64,000 bases of DNA from Ectopseudomonas mendocina (lineage in GTDB: Bacteria > Pseudomonadota > Gammaproteobacteria > Pseudomonadales > Pseudomonadaceae): the NCBI RefSeq assembly GCF_007049795.1, contig NZ_SCFY01000009.1:154961-218960 (forward strand). Reading direction: 5' to 3'. This document shows positions 34,497 through 48,239 of the stretch, piece by piece. The notes beneath the pieces are model-generated. The model was not told where the DNA came from. It worked only from the letters and a program-made list of their open reading frames with translations, and searched no databases. Each line of letters starts with the position of its first letter. The first letter of the stretch is position 1. The position numbers and the translations under genes were made by a program.

Positions 34497-34545
34497 AGTT
34501 TCGATTCGAAAGATAATGGCTCGAATCAAAACATATGATCGAAAA
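34497..34545 (-). promoter_or_regulatory. Possible GlmR operator repeats upstream of glmR
   Basis: The 70-bp leader contains on the minus strand TTTTCGATC, TTTTGATTCGAG and TTTCGAATCGAAAC, that is, three related T-rich/TCGA elements including the palindrome TTCGAATCGAA. DeoR-family proteins commonly bind several short direct or inverted repeats of this kind. Autoregulation of the glmR-glmS unit is plausible but untested. Confidence 0.35.
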
Positions 34546-34564
34546 GCCCGCAAGCGTCCGTCGA

Positions 34565-35176
34565 TCAGTTCAACGTCAGTTTGACCCCGAAGCCGACCAG
34601 ACACAGCCCCGCCAGTTTCTCCAAAACCCTTGCGATACGCGGGTTGGCGCGCATGCGCTCGGCGAGAAAGTGGGTCAGCAGCACGATCAGCAGGCCGTAG
34701 AGAAAGGTCAGCGCCATGATGGTCACGGCCATGAAACCGAAAGTAATCAGGCCCTGATGGCGCTGCGGATGGATGAACAGCGGGAAGAAGGCCATGTAGA
34801 AGATGATGGCCTTGGGGTTGAAGACGGTGATCACCAGGGTTTGCCACAGGTACTGGCGCGGCTTGATGTCCAGCATCGGCGCCGCACCGGGCTTGGCCAG
34901 GATCATACGCAGGCCGAGGTAGACCAGGTAGGCGGCACCAAGCCACTGCACCACATGGAAGGCTGCCGGGTAAGCCTTGAGCAGCGCGGCGACCCCGGCG
35001 ACTGCCAACCACAGCAGCACCTGGTCGCCGAAGATGATGCCAAAGGTCGACGCCAACCCACCGCGAATGCCGCCCTTGCCGGTGGACAGGATCAACGCCA
35101 GGTTACCCGGCCCGGGAATGGCCAGCAGGATGATGAAGGCCACCACGAAGGCGGCGTAATCCGTCACACCGAACAT
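34565..35176 (-). CDS. LysE/RhtB-family amino-acid exporter
   Basis: A 203-residue inner-membrane protein with about six hydrophobic segments. FVVAFIILLAIPGPGNLALILSTGKGG at the N-terminus carries the PGP motif of the LysE/RhtB superfamily, and FNPKAIIFYMAFFPLFI is the second family signature. Such proteins export amino acids such as threonine, homoserine or leucine; the substrate here is unknown. It lies between glmU and glmR in the same orientation. An exact DnaA box (35197-35205) sits just upstream of it. Confidence 0.9.
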   Translation of the reverse strand: MFGVTDYAAFVVAFIILLAIPGPGNLALILSTGKGGIRGGLASTFGIIFGDQVLLWLAVAGVAALLKAYPAAFHVVQWLGAAYLVYLGLRMILAKPGAAPMLDIKPRQYLWQTLVITVFNPKAIIFYMAFFPLFIHPQRHQGLITFGFMAVTIMALTFLYGLLIVLLTHFLAERMRANPRIARVLEKLAGLCLVGFGVKLTLN

Positions 35177-35227
35177 ACAGAACTGCCTCCGGCAGGTTAT
35201 CCACAGGCCTGGTCGGCCAGAGCGGTT

Positions 35228-36586
35228 TTACTTCTTGGTCGGACGCTTCCAGCCTTCGATATTGCGCTGCTTGGCGCGACCGACGGCCAGCGTATCTGCG
35301 GGAACATCGCTGGTCACCACAGAACCGGCGCCAGTCGTGGCACGGTCGCCCAGCGTGACCGGCGCCACCAGGGCGCTGTTGGAGCCGATGAACACGTCCT
35401 CGCCCATGACCGTGCGGAATTTATTGGCACCGTCGTAATTGCAGGTGATGGTGCCGGCACCGATGTTGGTCCGCGCGCCGATCTCGGCATCACCCAGGTA
35501 GCTCAGGTGGCCGGCCTTGGCACCTTCACCCAGCACCGCGTTCTTCAGTTCGACGAAGTTACCCACATGGGCCTTGGCGCCCAGTGTGGTCCCCGGACGC
35601 AAGCGAGCGAACGGGCCGCAATCGGCGCCCTCGCCCATCTCGGCGCCGTCCAGGTGGCTGTTGGCCTTGACGATGGCGCCCTTGCGCAGCACCGAGTCCT
35701 TGATCACGCAGTTCGGGCCGATCTGCACATCGTCTTCGATGACCACTTTGCCTTCGAGGATGACGTTGATATCGATGGTCACGTCGCGGCCAACGCTGAC
35801 GTCACCACGCACGTCGAAGCGATGCGGGTCGCGCAGGGTGACGCCCTGGGCCATCAGGCGACGGGCCATGCGCTGCTGGTAATGGCATTCAAGCTGCGAC
35901 AACTGGATACGGTCGTTGGCGCCGAGCACTTCCATCTCGTCTGCAGCGCGCTCGGTGGCCACGGTCAGGCCATCGGCAACAGCCATGGCGATCACGTCGG
36001 TCAGGTAGTACTCACCCTGGGCGTTGCTGTTGGACAGGCGCCCCAGCCAGTCAGCCAGACGCTTGCCCGGAACGGCGAGGATGCCGGTGTTGCCCTCACG
36101 AATCTGCCGCTGCGCCTCGCTGGCGTCCTTGTGTTCGACGATGGACTGCACCACACCGCTGCCATCGCGCACGATACGGCCATAGCCGGTCGGATCGGCC
36201 AGCTCGACGGTGAGCAGGCCCAGTTGATCGTCACTGACCAGCGCCAGCAGACGCTGCAAGGTAGCGGTTTCGATCAACGGCACATCGCCATAGAGGATCA
36301 GCACGGTATCAGCGCTAAGCTGCGGCAGGGCCTGGGCCACGGCATGGCCGGTGCCGAGCTGCTCGGCCTGGATGACGAAATTCAGGTCGTCGGCGGCAAG
36401 GCGCTCGCGCACCTTGTCAGCGCCATGACCGATCACCACCTGAATGCTCTGCGGCTGCAGGCTGCGCGCAGTATCGATGACATGCCCGAGCATGGGCTTG
36501 TCGGCGACCGGATGCAGCACCTTCGGCAGCGCCGAACGCATGCGCGTGCCCTGGCCGGCGGCCAGAATGACGATATCCAGACTCAT
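35228..36586 (-). CDS. glmU: Bifunctional N-acetylglucosamine-1-phosphate uridyltransferase / glucosamine-1-phosphate acetyltransferase
   Basis: A 452-residue enzyme completing UDP-GlcNAc synthesis. The N-terminal pyrophosphorylase begins [20 protein letters not shown]; the C-terminal half is a left-handed beta-helix of hexapeptide repeats ([20 protein letters not shown]) with the acetyltransferase region [14 protein letters not shown]. The start at 36586 follows AAGGAG 6 nt upstream; an in-frame earlier start at 36607 is unlikely. It lies just after the terminator of the atp operon. Confidence 0.97.
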   Translation of the reverse strand: MSLDIVILAAGQGTRMRSALPKVLHPVADKPMLGHVIDTARSLQPQSIQVVIGHGADKVRERLAADDLNFVIQAEQLGTGHAVAQALPQLSADTVLILYGDVPLIETATLQRLLALVSDDQLGLLTVELADPTGYGRIVRDGSGVVQSIVEHKDASEAQRQIREGNTGILAVPGKRLADWLGRLSNSNAQGEYYLTDVIAMAVADGLTVATERAADEMEVLGANDRIQLSQLECHYQQRMARRLMAQGVTLRDPHRFDVRGDVSVGRDVTIDINVILEGKVVIEDDVQIGPNCVIKDSVLRKGAIVKANSHLDGAEMGEGADCGPFARLRPGTTLGAKAHVGNFVELKNAVLGEGAKAGHLSYLGDAEIGARTNIGAGTITCNYDGANKFRTVMGEDVFIGSNSALVAPVTLGDRATTGAGSVVTSDVPADTLAVGRAKQRNIEGWKRPTKK

Positions 36587-36661
36587 AGAAAGCTCCTTGC
36601 TGGGCAAAATTAGGCGGCGGCGGGAAAGAGCCGCAGACGAAAAGCACTATTTTGCCAGAAA

Positions 36662-36693
36662 CGCAAAGGGGCGACATAAGTCGCCCCTTTGCG
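36662..36693 (-). terminator. Intrinsic terminator of the atp operon
   Basis: A perfect 14-bp stem CGCAAAGGGGCGAC / GTCGCCCCTTTGCG with a 4-nt loop, 19 bp after atpC, followed on the minus strand by TTTCTGG. It is a very stable hairpin separating the atp genes from glmU. The T-run is short. Confidence 0.8.
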
Positions 36694-36711
36694 TGATACC
36701 GCGATACGCGA

Positions 36712-37146
36712 TCAGCGGCTGCGGCCGCCAAACTTCTTGCGCATCTCTTCGATGGTGCGCAGCTGGGCAGCAGCCTCGGCCAGGCGTGCCGAAGCACTGC
36801 CGTAGTCGAACTCGGTGCCCTTTTCGCTCAGCGCCTTCTCGGCAGCCTTGCGTGCCTCGATGGCAGCGGCTTCATCCAGGTCGCCAGCGCGAACAGCGGT
36901 GTCGGCAAGAACCTTCACCATGCTCGGCTGAACTTCCAGGAAGCCACCGGAGATGTAAAACACCTCCTCGGTGCCACCCTGCTTGATCACTCGCACCGGA
37001 CCCGGCTTGAGATCGGTCAGCAGCGGGGTGTGGCCCGGCAGGATACCCAGGTCACCGAGGTGACCGTGGGCGATGACCATTTCCACCAGCCCCGAGAACA
37101 GCTCTTCTTCCGCACTGACGATATCGCAGTGGACTGACATAGCCAT
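36712..37146 (-). CDS. atpC: ATP synthase epsilon subunit
   Basis: A 144-residue F1 epsilon subunit, part of the central stalk and an intrinsic inhibitor of ATP hydrolysis. The N-terminal beta-sandwich is clear ([58 protein letters not shown]) and the C-terminal helical hairpin ends RKKFGGRSR. The ATG at 37146 has GAGG 6 nt upstream. It is the last gene of the atp operon, before a strong terminator. Confidence 0.96.
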   Translation of the reverse strand: MAMSVHCDIVSAEEELFSGLVEMVIAHGHLGDLGILPGHTPLLTDLKPGPVRVIKQGGTEEVFYISGGFLEVQPSMVKVLADTAVRAGDLDEAAAIEARKAAEKALSEKGTEFDYGSASARLAEAAAQLRTIEEMRKKFGGRSR

Positions 37147-37225
37147 AACAATGCCTCGGTTGAGAGGCCGGATCAGGCTGCTGCCCGCTCCGGCCCGGAC
37201 GCCCTCTGGAGGGCGCACCCGTTAC

Positions 37226-38632
<1,407 letters not shown>

Positions 38633-39496
38633 TTAAACCGCGGCAGCGCCGCCGACGATTTCCGAAATTTCCTGGGTGATCGCTGCCTGACGTGCCTTGT
38701 TGTAAACCAGCTGCAGGTCTTTGATGAGCTCACCGGCGTTGTCGGTTGCGTTCTTCATCGCGATCATCCGCGCAGCCTGTTCGCACGCGCTGTTCTCGAC
38801 CACGGACTGATAGACCTGCGACTCGACGTAGCGTACCAGCAGCGCATCCAGCAATTGCTGGGCGTCCGGCTCATACACGTAGTCCCACAGACCTTTCTGC
38901 ACGCCTTGTGCATCGCTCGCGGCCAGCGGCAGCAGCTGCTGCACTTCCGGCTTCTGTGTCATGGTGTTGACGAACTTGTTCGACACCAGATACAGACGAT
39001 CGATACGGCCCTCGGCATAGGCATCCAGCACGACCTTGACGCTACCGATCAGGTCGTTGATGGACGGCTCTTCACCCAGCTTGCTGATGGCGGCAACCAC
39101 GTTGCCCCCGTTGCTGCGGAAGAAGCTCGCGCCCTTGCTGCCCACCACGCAGAAATCAGCCTCGACCTTCTGGTCGCGCCATTCCTTCAGGCTTCTGAGC
39201 AGCGCCTTGAACAGGTTGATGTTCAAGCCACCACACAGCCCACGGTCCGAGGTCACCACGATATAACCGACGCGCTTTACATCACGCTCCACCATGAACG
39301 AGTGGCGGTATTCCGGGTTCGCCTTGGCCAGGTGACCAATCACCTGACGAATACGCTCAGCATAGGGACGACCGGCAGCCATGCGCTGTTGAGCCTTGCG
39401 CATTTTGCTGACCGCCACTTTTTCCATGGCGCTGGTGATCTTTTGCGTGCTTTTGATGCTCGCAATCTTGCTGCGAATCTCTTTTGCGCCTGCCAT
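38633..39496 (-). CDS. atpG: ATP synthase gamma subunit
   Basis: A 287-residue gamma subunit, the rotating shaft of F1. The N-terminal helix ([21 protein letters not shown]) and C-terminal helix ([25 protein letters not shown] ending) that form the coiled coil are intact, with the central [12 protein letters not shown] motif. It lies 48 bp after atpA; that gap contains a GC-rich hairpin. Confidence 0.97.
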   Translation of the reverse strand: MAGAKEIRSKIASIKSTQKITSAMEKVAVSKMRKAQQRMAAGRPYAERIRQVIGHLAKANPEYRHSFMVERDVKRVGYIVVTSDRGLCGGLNINLFKALLRSLKEWRDQKVEADFCVVGSKGASFFRSNGGNVVAAISKLGEEPSINDLIGSVKVVLDAYAEGRIDRLYLVSNKFVNTMTQKPEVQQLLPLAASDAQGVQKGLWDYVYEPDAQQLLDALLVRYVESQVYQSVVENSACEQAARMIAMKNATDNAGELIKDLQLVYNKARQAAITQEISEIVGGAAAV

Positions 39497-39519
39497 TTCA
39501 CACCTTTTGGTTCAAGCAG

Positions 39520-39539
39520 GCGGGGGCCAAAGCCCCCGC
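39520..39539 (-). other. Hairpin in the atpA-atpG gap
   Basis: GCGGGGGC / GCCCCCGC forms an 8-bp GC-only stem with a 4-nt loop 5 bp after the atpA stop. There is no T-run, so it is more likely an mRNA stability or processing element tuning subunit ratios than a full terminator. Confidence 0.55.
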
Positions 39540-39544
39540 TGCGG

Positions 39545-41089
<1,545 letters not shown>

Positions 41090-41104
41090 GCCAGTTCCCT
41101 CAAA

Positions 41105-41641
41105 TCAGGATTTCAACGCTTCGGCCAGCTTGTTCAGCTTGCCGCGGACCGAACCGTCGATGACCAGGTCACCTGCACGAATGACAACGCCGCCGATCAG
41201 GGCGGGATTGACCACGGGCGTGGGCTGGACGGTGCGATCGAGCCGCTTGGAAAGGGCGGCAGCCAGAGTTTGCAATTGCTCAGCAGTGAGCTCGAACGCC
41301 GACTCGACTTCGACATCGAGGGCGCGTTCGGCTTCAGCCTTCAGCACAGCGAATTGTTCGAGTACTACCGGCAGCAGCGACAGTCGGTCGTTGCTACCCA
41401 GCGAGTGCAGGAAGTTGCTGAACGAAGCGTCGATGTGACCGGCACAGAGCTGCGCCAGCACATTGACTTTCTGCTCATCGGTCAACGCCGGGTTGACCAA
41501 CTGCTGAGCCATGGCCGGCGCTTGAACCGCAGCAGCGGACAGCGACAGCATGTTCAGCCAGGCATCGGCCTGCTGTGCAGCACTGGCAAACTCAAACGCA
41601 GCTTTCGCGTAGGGCCGAGCGAGCGTGTTGGTATTGATCAT
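41105..41641 (-). CDS. atpH: ATP synthase delta subunit
   Basis: A 178-residue delta subunit that joins F1 to the peripheral stalk. ARPYAKAAFEFASAAQQADAW at the N-terminus and the C-terminal signature VNPALIGGVVIRAGDLVIDG with SVRGKLNKLAEAL are typical. It starts 12 bp after atpF. Confidence 0.96.
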   Translation of the reverse strand: MINTNTLARPYAKAAFEFASAAQQADAWLNMLSLSAAAVQAPAMAQQLVNPALTDEQKVNVLAQLCAGHIDASFSNFLHSLGSNDRLSLLPVVLEQFAVLKAEAERALDVEVESAFELTAEQLQTLAAALSKRLDRTVQPTPVVNPALIGGVVIRAGDLVIDGSVRGKLNKLAEALKS

Positions 41642-41653
41642 CGCGAGCCTCGC

Positions 41654-42124
41654 TTAGAGTTGAGAGGCCAGTTTTGCGACCAGATCGTTGTGCGCAGCGC
41701 CGTCCACGGAGGACTGCAGGATCTGCTCGGCGCCGGTGACAGCCAGAGCTGCTACCTGTGCACGCAGTTGTTCCTTGGCACGGTTCACTTCCAGATCGAT
41801 TTCGGCTTTTGCGCCAACAATCAGCTTTTCACCTTCGGAGCGGGCCTGGGCCTTGGCTTCTTCGACGATTGCGTTGGCGGTCTTGTTCGCCCGGTCGAGA
41901 ATCTCGGCAGCTTGCTCTTTGGTTTCACGAAGCATCTGGGCAGCGCGTTCCTGGGCCAACTGCAGATCGCGCTCAGCGCGCCCGGCAGCATCCAGACCTT
42001 CTGCGATTTTCTTCTGGCGTTCCTGCATGGCCAGCGTCAGCGGCGGCCATACGAACTTCATGCAGAACCAGACGAAAATAGCGAAGGCAATCGTTTGACC
42101 GAACAGGGTCAGGTTAATGTTCAC
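41654..42124 (-). CDS. atpF: ATP synthase b subunit
   Basis: A 156-residue peripheral stalk subunit: one N-terminal membrane helix ([20 protein letters not shown]) followed by a long charged amphipathic helix that dimerises. It begins with GTG at 42124, preceded by GAGGT 8-10 nt upstream; the protein start MNINLT matches the pseudomonad form. An 85-bp gap containing a hairpin separates it from atpE. Confidence 0.96.
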   Translation of the reverse strand: MNINLTLFGQTIAFAIFVWFCMKFVWPPLTLAMQERQKKIAEGLDAAGRAERDLQLAQERAAQMLRETKEQAAEILDRANKTANAIVEEAKAQARSEGEKLIVGAKAEIDLEVNRAKEQLRAQVAALAVTGAEQILQSSVDGAAHNDLVAKLASQL

Positions 42125-42171
42125 AGCGATTTACCTCGTGCTATCTCGTGTTCAGGGAAGAAAAGCCTGAA

Positions 42172-42196
42172 GAGGCAGCACTCATCATGCTGCCTC
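42172..42196 (-). other. Hairpin in the atpE-atpF gap
   Basis: GAGGCAGCA / TGCTGCCTC is a perfect 9-bp stem with a 7-nt loop just after the atpE stop. With no T-run it is probably a 3' stabiliser for the atpE message or a partial attenuator, consistent with the need for about 8-15 copies of subunit c per complex. Confidence 0.55.
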
Positions 42197-42209
42197 GACT
42201 CAGGAACTC

Positions 42210-42461
<252 letters not shown>

Positions 42462-42503
42462 TTAAGGTTACGAGTTAGGGGTTTTCGGGTTTTTCGATGC
42501 CGA

Positions 42504-43346
<843 letters not shown>

Positions 43347-43736
43347 TCAGAAAACTTTCATGAGTAGGGGCGCACAAGCTGCTGCCAACAGGGCCAGCAG
43401 ATAACCGATGAACAGCTGCATCGGTGCAAGTGGTTCAACCCCTACGAACGCCAGTGCAAACAGCACTGCCGTGATAATCCATTTACCCATGGCCCCGGCC
43501 CAGATCGACTGGACGATGGCTCGGGCCGAACGCGCGCCAAAATAACGAAAGGCCTTGAATGCAAAATACGCGTTGGCCAGCAGGGCAATCAGCCCACCCA
43601 GCAATGCTGAATAGGCCGCAACCCATCCACCACTGATGGCAAAAACCACTGCAATTGCAGCCGTCACGATGGCCTGAAAAATCAGGATCGGAAAACCTGG
43701 CTGACGATGAAACGGGGCCTTACTCGGGATGCCCAT
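43347..43736 (-). CDS. atpI: ATP synthase protein I
   Basis: A 129-residue membrane protein with four hydrophobic segments, first gene of the atp operon; AtpI helps assembly of the c ring. I chose the ATG at 43736 because GGGAGAGG lies just upstream; an earlier in-frame start at 43781 has no such site and adds residues that look non-coding. The 130-bp gap to parB on the right should hold the atp promoter. Confidence 0.9.
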   Translation of the reverse strand: MGIPSKAPFHRQPGFPILIFQAIVTAAIAVVFAISGGWVAAYSALLGGLIALLANAYFAFKAFRYFGARSARAIVQSIWAGAMGKWIITAVLFALAFVGVEPLAPMQLFIGYLLALLAAACAPLLMKVF

Positions 43737-43866
43737 CGACCTCTCCCATAAAGCCGCCGAATCTCGGCTCATAGCCGACAAAATTGCGCGGGGAGTATAT
43801 GGGCCTGCCTACGCCTGATCAACCATGCTGTAGTAGCAGTGGACCAGGACTACAGGCTGAATTGTT

Positions 43867-44736
43867 TCAACGAATGTGCGCCAGTACGCCCTGCAATTCG
43901 TCGAGTGAACTGTAACGGATCACCAGTTGCCCTTTGCCCTTGCTACCGTGCTTGATCTGTACCGGCGAGCCCAGACGCTCTGCGAGCTTCTGTTCCAGGC
44001 GGCTGATGTCCGGATCGGCCTTGGCCTTGGCCGGGGCCGGTTTGGCACTCAGCCACTGGCGCACCAGCGCCTCGGTCTGACGAACGGTGAGGCCGCGTGC
44101 GACAACGTGTCGCGCCGCTTCGACCTGCTGTTCCAGGGGCAAACCGAGCAGCGCACGAGCATGGCCCATTTCCAGATCGCCATGAGCGAGCAGAGTCTTG
44201 ATCTCTTCGGGCAGGGCGATCAGACGCAGCAGGTTGGTGATGGTGACGCGGGATTTACCGACGGCATCGGCGACCTGTTGCTGGGTCAGCTCGAATTCTT
44301 GCTGCAGGCGCTGCAGGGCCACGGCTTCCTCGATCGGATTGAGATCCTCGCGCTGGATGTTCTCGATCAGCGCCATGGCGATGGCGGCCTCGTCGGGCAG
44401 CTCGCGCACCATGGCCGGGATCTTGTCCTGACCAGCCAGTTGGCTGGCCCGCCAACGGCGTTCACCGGCAACGATCTCGAAACGGCCGTTACCGATGGGA
44501 CGCAGCACGATGGGTTGCATCACGCCCTGGGCGCGGATGGAGGCGGCGAGTTCTTCCAGCGCAGTCTGGTCCATGTCACGACGCGGCTGGTACTTGCCGC
44601 GCTGGATCAACTCCAGCGGCACGTATTGCAGCTCACGGGTGTCGACCTGGGCGGCTTCTTCCTGCAGTGCGCTGACGGTGTTGCCGCCAAGCAGGGCGTC
44701 CAGACCTCGACCCAGACCTCGTTTCTTCGCAGCCAT
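43867..44736 (-). CDS. parB: Chromosome-partitioning protein ParB
   Basis: A 289-residue CTP-dependent parS-binding protein. The N-terminus KKRGLGRGLDALLG contacts ParA, the ParB/Srx domain follows with EIVAGERRWRASQLAG (CTP/C motif region) and LIENIQREDLNPIEEA, then the HTH LTQQQVADAVGKSRVTITNLLR and a C-terminal dimerisation part. Two perfect parS sites are about 12 kb away in recF. Its ATG at 44736 lies 11 bp after parA. Upstream in-frame codons overlap parA and are not used. Confidence 0.96.
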   Translation of the reverse strand: MAAKKRGLGRGLDALLGGNTVSALQEEAAQVDTRELQYVPLELIQRGKYQPRRDMDQTALEELAASIRAQGVMQPIVLRPIGNGRFEIVAGERRWRASQLAGQDKIPAMVRELPDEAAIAMALIENIQREDLNPIEEAVALQRLQQEFELTQQQVADAVGKSRVTITNLLRLIALPEEIKTLLAHGDLEMGHARALLGLPLEQQVEAARHVVARGLTVRQTEALVRQWLSAKPAPAKAKADPDISRLEQKLAERLGSPVQIKHGSKGKGQLVIRYSSLDELQGVLAHIR

Positions 44737-44747
44737 GCGGATGTTCC

Positions 44748-45536
44748 TTAAGCGGTAGCGGTTTTCGCGGCGGCGCGCTGACGGCGCACCAGCTCGCCGG
44801 CCAAGGCCAGGTAGGCGATGGCACCACGGGATTGTTTGTCGTAGACCAGCGCCGGCATGCCGAAGCTCGGCGCCTCGGCCAGGCGCACGTTGCGCGGGAT
44901 CACAGCGTCGTACAGCTTGTCGCCGAAGTGTTCCTTGAGCTGAGCAGTGACGTCGTTGGTCAGGCTGATACGCGGGTCGTACATGGTGCGCAGCAGACCT
45001 TCGATTTGCAGCTTGGGATTGAGCAGTTGGGCGATGCGCTGGATGCTGTTGACCAGATCGGACAAGCCCTCGAGCGCGTAATACTCGCACTGCATGGGTA
45101 TGATCACGCCATCGGCGGCGACCAGGGCGTTGATGGTCAGCATGTTCAGCGACGGCGGGCAGTCGATGAGGATGTAATCGTAGTTCTCGCGGATCGGCGC
45201 CAGAGCATAACGCAGGCGGCTTTCCTTCATCTTCATTTCCAGCAATGCCACTTCCGCAGCGGTCAGATCGCGGTTGGCCGGCAGCAACTGGTAGCCGCCG
45301 TGCTCGGAAAACTGCATGGCCTGGCTCAGGTCGCATTCGCCGATCAGCACGTCGTAGATCGAGTGCTCGAGGGCGTGCTTGTCGATGCCGCTGCCCATGG
45401 TCGCGTTGCCCTGCGGGTCGAGGTCGATCAGCAGCACGCGGCGCTTGGTCGCTACCAGTGAAGCAGCCAGGTTGATGCACGTCGTGGTTTTGCCCACGCC
45501 GCCTTTCTGATTGGCGATCGCGAATACCTTGGCCAT
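44748..45536 (-). CDS. parA: Chromosome-partitioning ATPase ParA (Soj)
   Basis: A 262-residue Walker-type ATPase. FAIANQKGGVGKTTTCINLA is the deviant Walker A, LLIDLDPQGNATMG the A' region, and YILIDCPPSLNMLT the Walker B. It lacks the N-terminal HTH of plasmid type Ia ParA, as expected for the chromosomal Soj type. It works with ParB to segregate origins. It starts 11 bp after rsmG in the mnmG-rsmG-parA-parB transcription unit. Confidence 0.96.
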   Translation of the reverse strand: MAKVFAIANQKGGVGKTTTCINLAASLVATKRRVLLIDLDPQGNATMGSGIDKHALEHSIYDVLIGECDLSQAMQFSEHGGYQLLPANRDLTAAEVALLEMKMKESRLRYALAPIRENYDYILIDCPPSLNMLTINALVAADGVIIPMQCEYYALEGLSDLVNSIQRIAQLLNPKLQIEGLLRTMYDPRISLTNDVTAQLKEHFGDKLYDAVIPRNVRLAEAPSFGMPALVYDKQSRGAIAYLALAGELVRRQRAAAKTATA

Positions 45537-45547
45537 CTTCTTTCCCC

Positions 45548-46192
45548 TTAGACCGAGCGACGCAGTATCAACAGATGGCGTTGGCCTTGGCAACCGGGAA
45601 CCCGCAACACGTGCGTGGCACTGAGACGGAAGTCCGTCGGCAGCGCCTGCAGCTCGTCATCCGGGTGCACGCCCTTCATCGCAAGCCAGTGCGTGTCGGC
45701 GTTGCCAAGGTGGCGCGTCCAGTTGCTGAAATCTTCCAGGCTGCTGAAAGCCCGCGAGCTGATGCCGTCGAACGGCTGCTCAGGTCGATACGCTTCGACC
45801 CGGTTGTGGACAACCTCGAGGTTGGCGAGTTTCAGCTCCAGCTTCACCTGCACCAGAAAACGAGTCTTCTTGCCGTTGGAGTCGAGCAGGGTGAAGCGGC
45901 GCTCGGGGAACATGATCGCCAGCGGCACACCGGGCATGCCGCCGCCACTGCCGACATCCAGCCAGTTATCCCCACGTTCGGCCACGAAGGGGACTACCGA
46001 CAGGCTGTCGAGCAGATGGCGCGAGACCATCTCGTCGGGGTCGCGCACCGCGGTAAGGTTGTAGGCCTTGTTCCACTTGATCAGCAGGCCCAGGTAGGCG
46101 AGCAGTTGTTCCTGTTGCAACGCGCTGAGCTCGATACCCAGTTCGCGTGCGCCTTGGAGCAGTTCTTCGGCGTGACGTTGAGTGACCGACAT
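45548..46192 (-). CDS. rsmG: 16S rRNA (guanine-527-N7)-methyltransferase RsmG
   Basis: A 214-residue SAM-dependent methyltransferase (GidB). [20 protein letters not shown] is the SAM loop, [15 protein letters not shown] and [13 protein letters not shown] are further family stretches. It methylates G527 of 16S rRNA; loss causes low-level streptomycin resistance in other bacteria. Its start overlaps the mnmG stop by one base, so the two are coupled. Confidence 0.96.
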   Translation of the reverse strand: MSVTQRHAEELLQGARELGIELSALQQEQLLAYLGLLIKWNKAYNLTAVRDPDEMVSRHLLDSLSVVPFVAERGDNWLDVGSGGGMPGVPLAIMFPERRFTLLDSNGKKTRFLVQVKLELKLANLEVVHNRVEAYRPEQPFDGISSRAFSSLEDFSNWTRHLGNADTHWLAMKGVHPDDELQALPTDFRLSATHVLRVPGCQGQRHLLILRRSV

Positions 46193-48084
46193 CAGGCGCT
46201 CTGCTCCAGTTTCTGCCCAGCGCTGCGCTTCTTCAGATGAATCAGCAACAGCGAGATGGCTGCCGGGGTAACGCCGGGGATGCGTCCAGCCTGACCAAGG
46301 GTGGCGGGGCGGGTATTGCCGAGCTTGAACTGGATCTCCTTGGACAACCCGGAAATGCTGCTGTAGTCCAGGTCTTCCGGCAGCTTGGTGTCCTCACTGG
46401 CGCGCAGCTTGGCGATCTCTTCCTGCTGACGGTCGATGTAACCGGCGTACTTGGTCTTGATCTCGACCTGTTCGGCCACCTGGTTATCCACAGCCGGTGC
46501 CTCGGTCAGTTCGACCAAGGTGGCGTAGTCGATCTCCGGGCGGGCCAGCAGGTTGAGCAGGTTGTATTCATGGGCCAGCGGCGTGCCGAAGCGCGCGGCG
46601 ATGGCATCGCCCTGCGGTGTGCCGGGGCGTACCCAGGTGCTCCTCAAGCGCTGCTCTTCCTGGACGATGCCTTCGCGCTTGGCCTCGAAAGCGGCCCAGC
46701 GCTCGTCATCGATCAGCCCCAGCTCGCGGCCTTTTTCGGTCAGGCGCAGGTCAGCGTTGTCCTCACGCAGAATCAGCCGGTACTCGGCACGCGAGGTGAA
46801 CATACGGTACGGCTCCTGGGTGCCCAGGGTGATCAGGTCGTCGACCAGTACGCCGATGTAGGCCTCGTCGCGACGCGGGCACCAGGCCTCTTTGCCTTGC
46901 GCGCGTAGTGCGGCGTTGCAGCCCGCCAGCAGGCCCTGCGCACCGGCCTCTTCGTAGCCGGTGGTACCGTTGATCTGTCCGGCGAAGAACAGACCGCCGA
47001 TAACCTTGGTTTCCAGGCTGTACTTCAGGTCGCGCGGATCGAAGTAGTCGTACTCGATGGCATAGCCGGGGCGCACGATATGGGCGTTTTCCATACCACG
47101 GATGCTGCGCACGATCTCCAATTGCACGTCGAATGGCAGCGAGGTGGAGATACCGTTGGGATACAGCTCGTGGGTGGTCAGGCCTTCCGGCTCGATGAAC
47201 ACCTGGTGGCTGTCCTTGTCGGCGAAGCGGTGGATCTTGTCCTCGATCGACGGGCAGTAGCGCGGGCCAACACCTTCGATCACCCCGGAGTACATCGGCG
47301 AACGGTCGAGGTTGGCGGCAATGATCTCGTGGGTACGGGCGTTGGTATGGGTGATCCAGCAGCTGATCTGCTTGGGCTGATGCTCACGCTTGCCGAGGAA
47401 GGACATCAGCGGCGTGGGGGTGTCGCCTGGCTGTTCAGTCATCACCGAGAAATCAACCGAACGTCCATCGATGCGCGGCGGTGTACCGGTTTTCAGGCGG
47501 CCGACGCGCAGCGGCAGCTCGCGCAGGCGATGTGCCAGGGCGATGGAGGGTGGATCGCCGGCACGGCCGCCAGAGTAGTTCTGCAGACCAATGTGGATAA
47601 GTCCGCCGAGGAAGGTGCCTGTGGTCAACACCACGGAATCCGCATGGAACCTGAGCCCCATCTGGGTGACCACGCCTTTGACCTCAGCGTTTTCCACAAT
47701 CAGATCATCGGCTGCCTGTTGAAAAATCCACAGGTTGGCCTGGTTTTCCAGAATCTCGCGCACCGCAGCCTTGTACAGCACGCGGTCAGCCTGCGCGCGG
47801 GTGGCACGAACGGCAGGGCCCTTGCGGCTGTTGAGGATACGGAACTGGATGCCGCCCTTGTCGGTAGCAGTGGCCATGGCGCCACCAAGGGCATCGATTT
47901 CCTTGACCAGGTGGCTCTTGCCGATCCCACCGATGGCCGGGTTGCAGCTCATCTGGCCGAGGGTCTCGACATTGTGGGTGAGCAGCAGGGTCTTGACGCC
48001 CATGCGTGCTGCAGCCAGGGCTGCTTCGGTACCGGCATGACCGCCACCGATCACAATCACGTCAAAACGGGAAGGGAAATCCAC
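46192..48084 (-). CDS. mnmG: tRNA uridine-5-carboxymethylaminomethyl modification enzyme MnmG
   Basis: A 630-residue FAD enzyme (GidA) that with MnmE makes cmnm5U34 in tRNAs. [20 protein letters not shown] binds [23 protein letters not shown] and [20 protein letters not shown] are GidA signatures; the C-terminal helical domain binds MnmE. Two GTG codons are adjacent; I choose 48084, 6 nt after GAGG, giving the usual N-terminus (start)DFPSRF. The GTG at 48087 would be only 3 nt from that site. Upstream lies a 700-bp non-coding region with origin-like features. Confidence 0.95.
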   Translation of the reverse strand: MDFPSRFDVIVIGGGHAGTEAALAAARMGVKTLLLTHNVETLGQMSCNPAIGGIGKSHLVKEIDALGGAMATATDKGGIQFRILNSRKGPAVRATRAQADRVLYKAAVREILENQANLWIFQQAADDLIVENAEVKGVVTQMGLRFHADSVVLTTGTFLGGLIHIGLQNYSGGRAGDPPSIALAHRLRELPLRVGRLKTGTPPRIDGRSVDFSVMTEQPGDTPTPLMSFLGKREHQPKQISCWITHTNARTHEIIAANLDRSPMYSGVIEGVGPRYCPSIEDKIHRFADKDSHQVFIEPEGLTTHELYPNGISTSLPFDVQLEIVRSIRGMENAHIVRPGYAIEYDYFDPRDLKYSLETKVIGGLFFAGQINGTTGYEEAGAQGLLAGCNAALRAQGKEAWCPRRDEAYIGVLVDDLITLGTQEPYRMFTSRAEYRLILREDNADLRLTEKGRELGLIDDERWAAFEAKREGIVQEEQRLRSTWVRPGTPQGDAIAARFGTPLAHEYNLLNLLARPEIDYATLVELTEAPAVDNQVAEQVEIKTKYAGYIDRQQEEIAKLRASEDTKLPEDLDYSSISGLSKEIQFKLGNTRPATLGQAGRIPGVTPAAISLLLIHLKKRSAGQKLEQSA

Positions 48085-48239
48085 CACGCACCTCGTGCCT
48101 GTTGAGAAGGGGTCTGAAAGAAAGGCGGCAAGTATAGGGACTTAAGCCTGCTGAATGAAGCCTTCTGCACAAAAAATAGCCAACCGGATAGCACGGGCCT
48201 TTCCAATCGACCTCCTTACCTGATCACCCTCCGACCCGT

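Noticed and set aside
34535..36613. Open frame of 692 codons opposite glmU and the LysE gene
   Set aside because: It spans two real genes and their gap on the other strand, with no domain sense.
44737..45480. Long upstream extension of the parB frame
   Set aside because: It overlaps parA in another frame; ParB homologues start at the MAAKKRG position at 44736.
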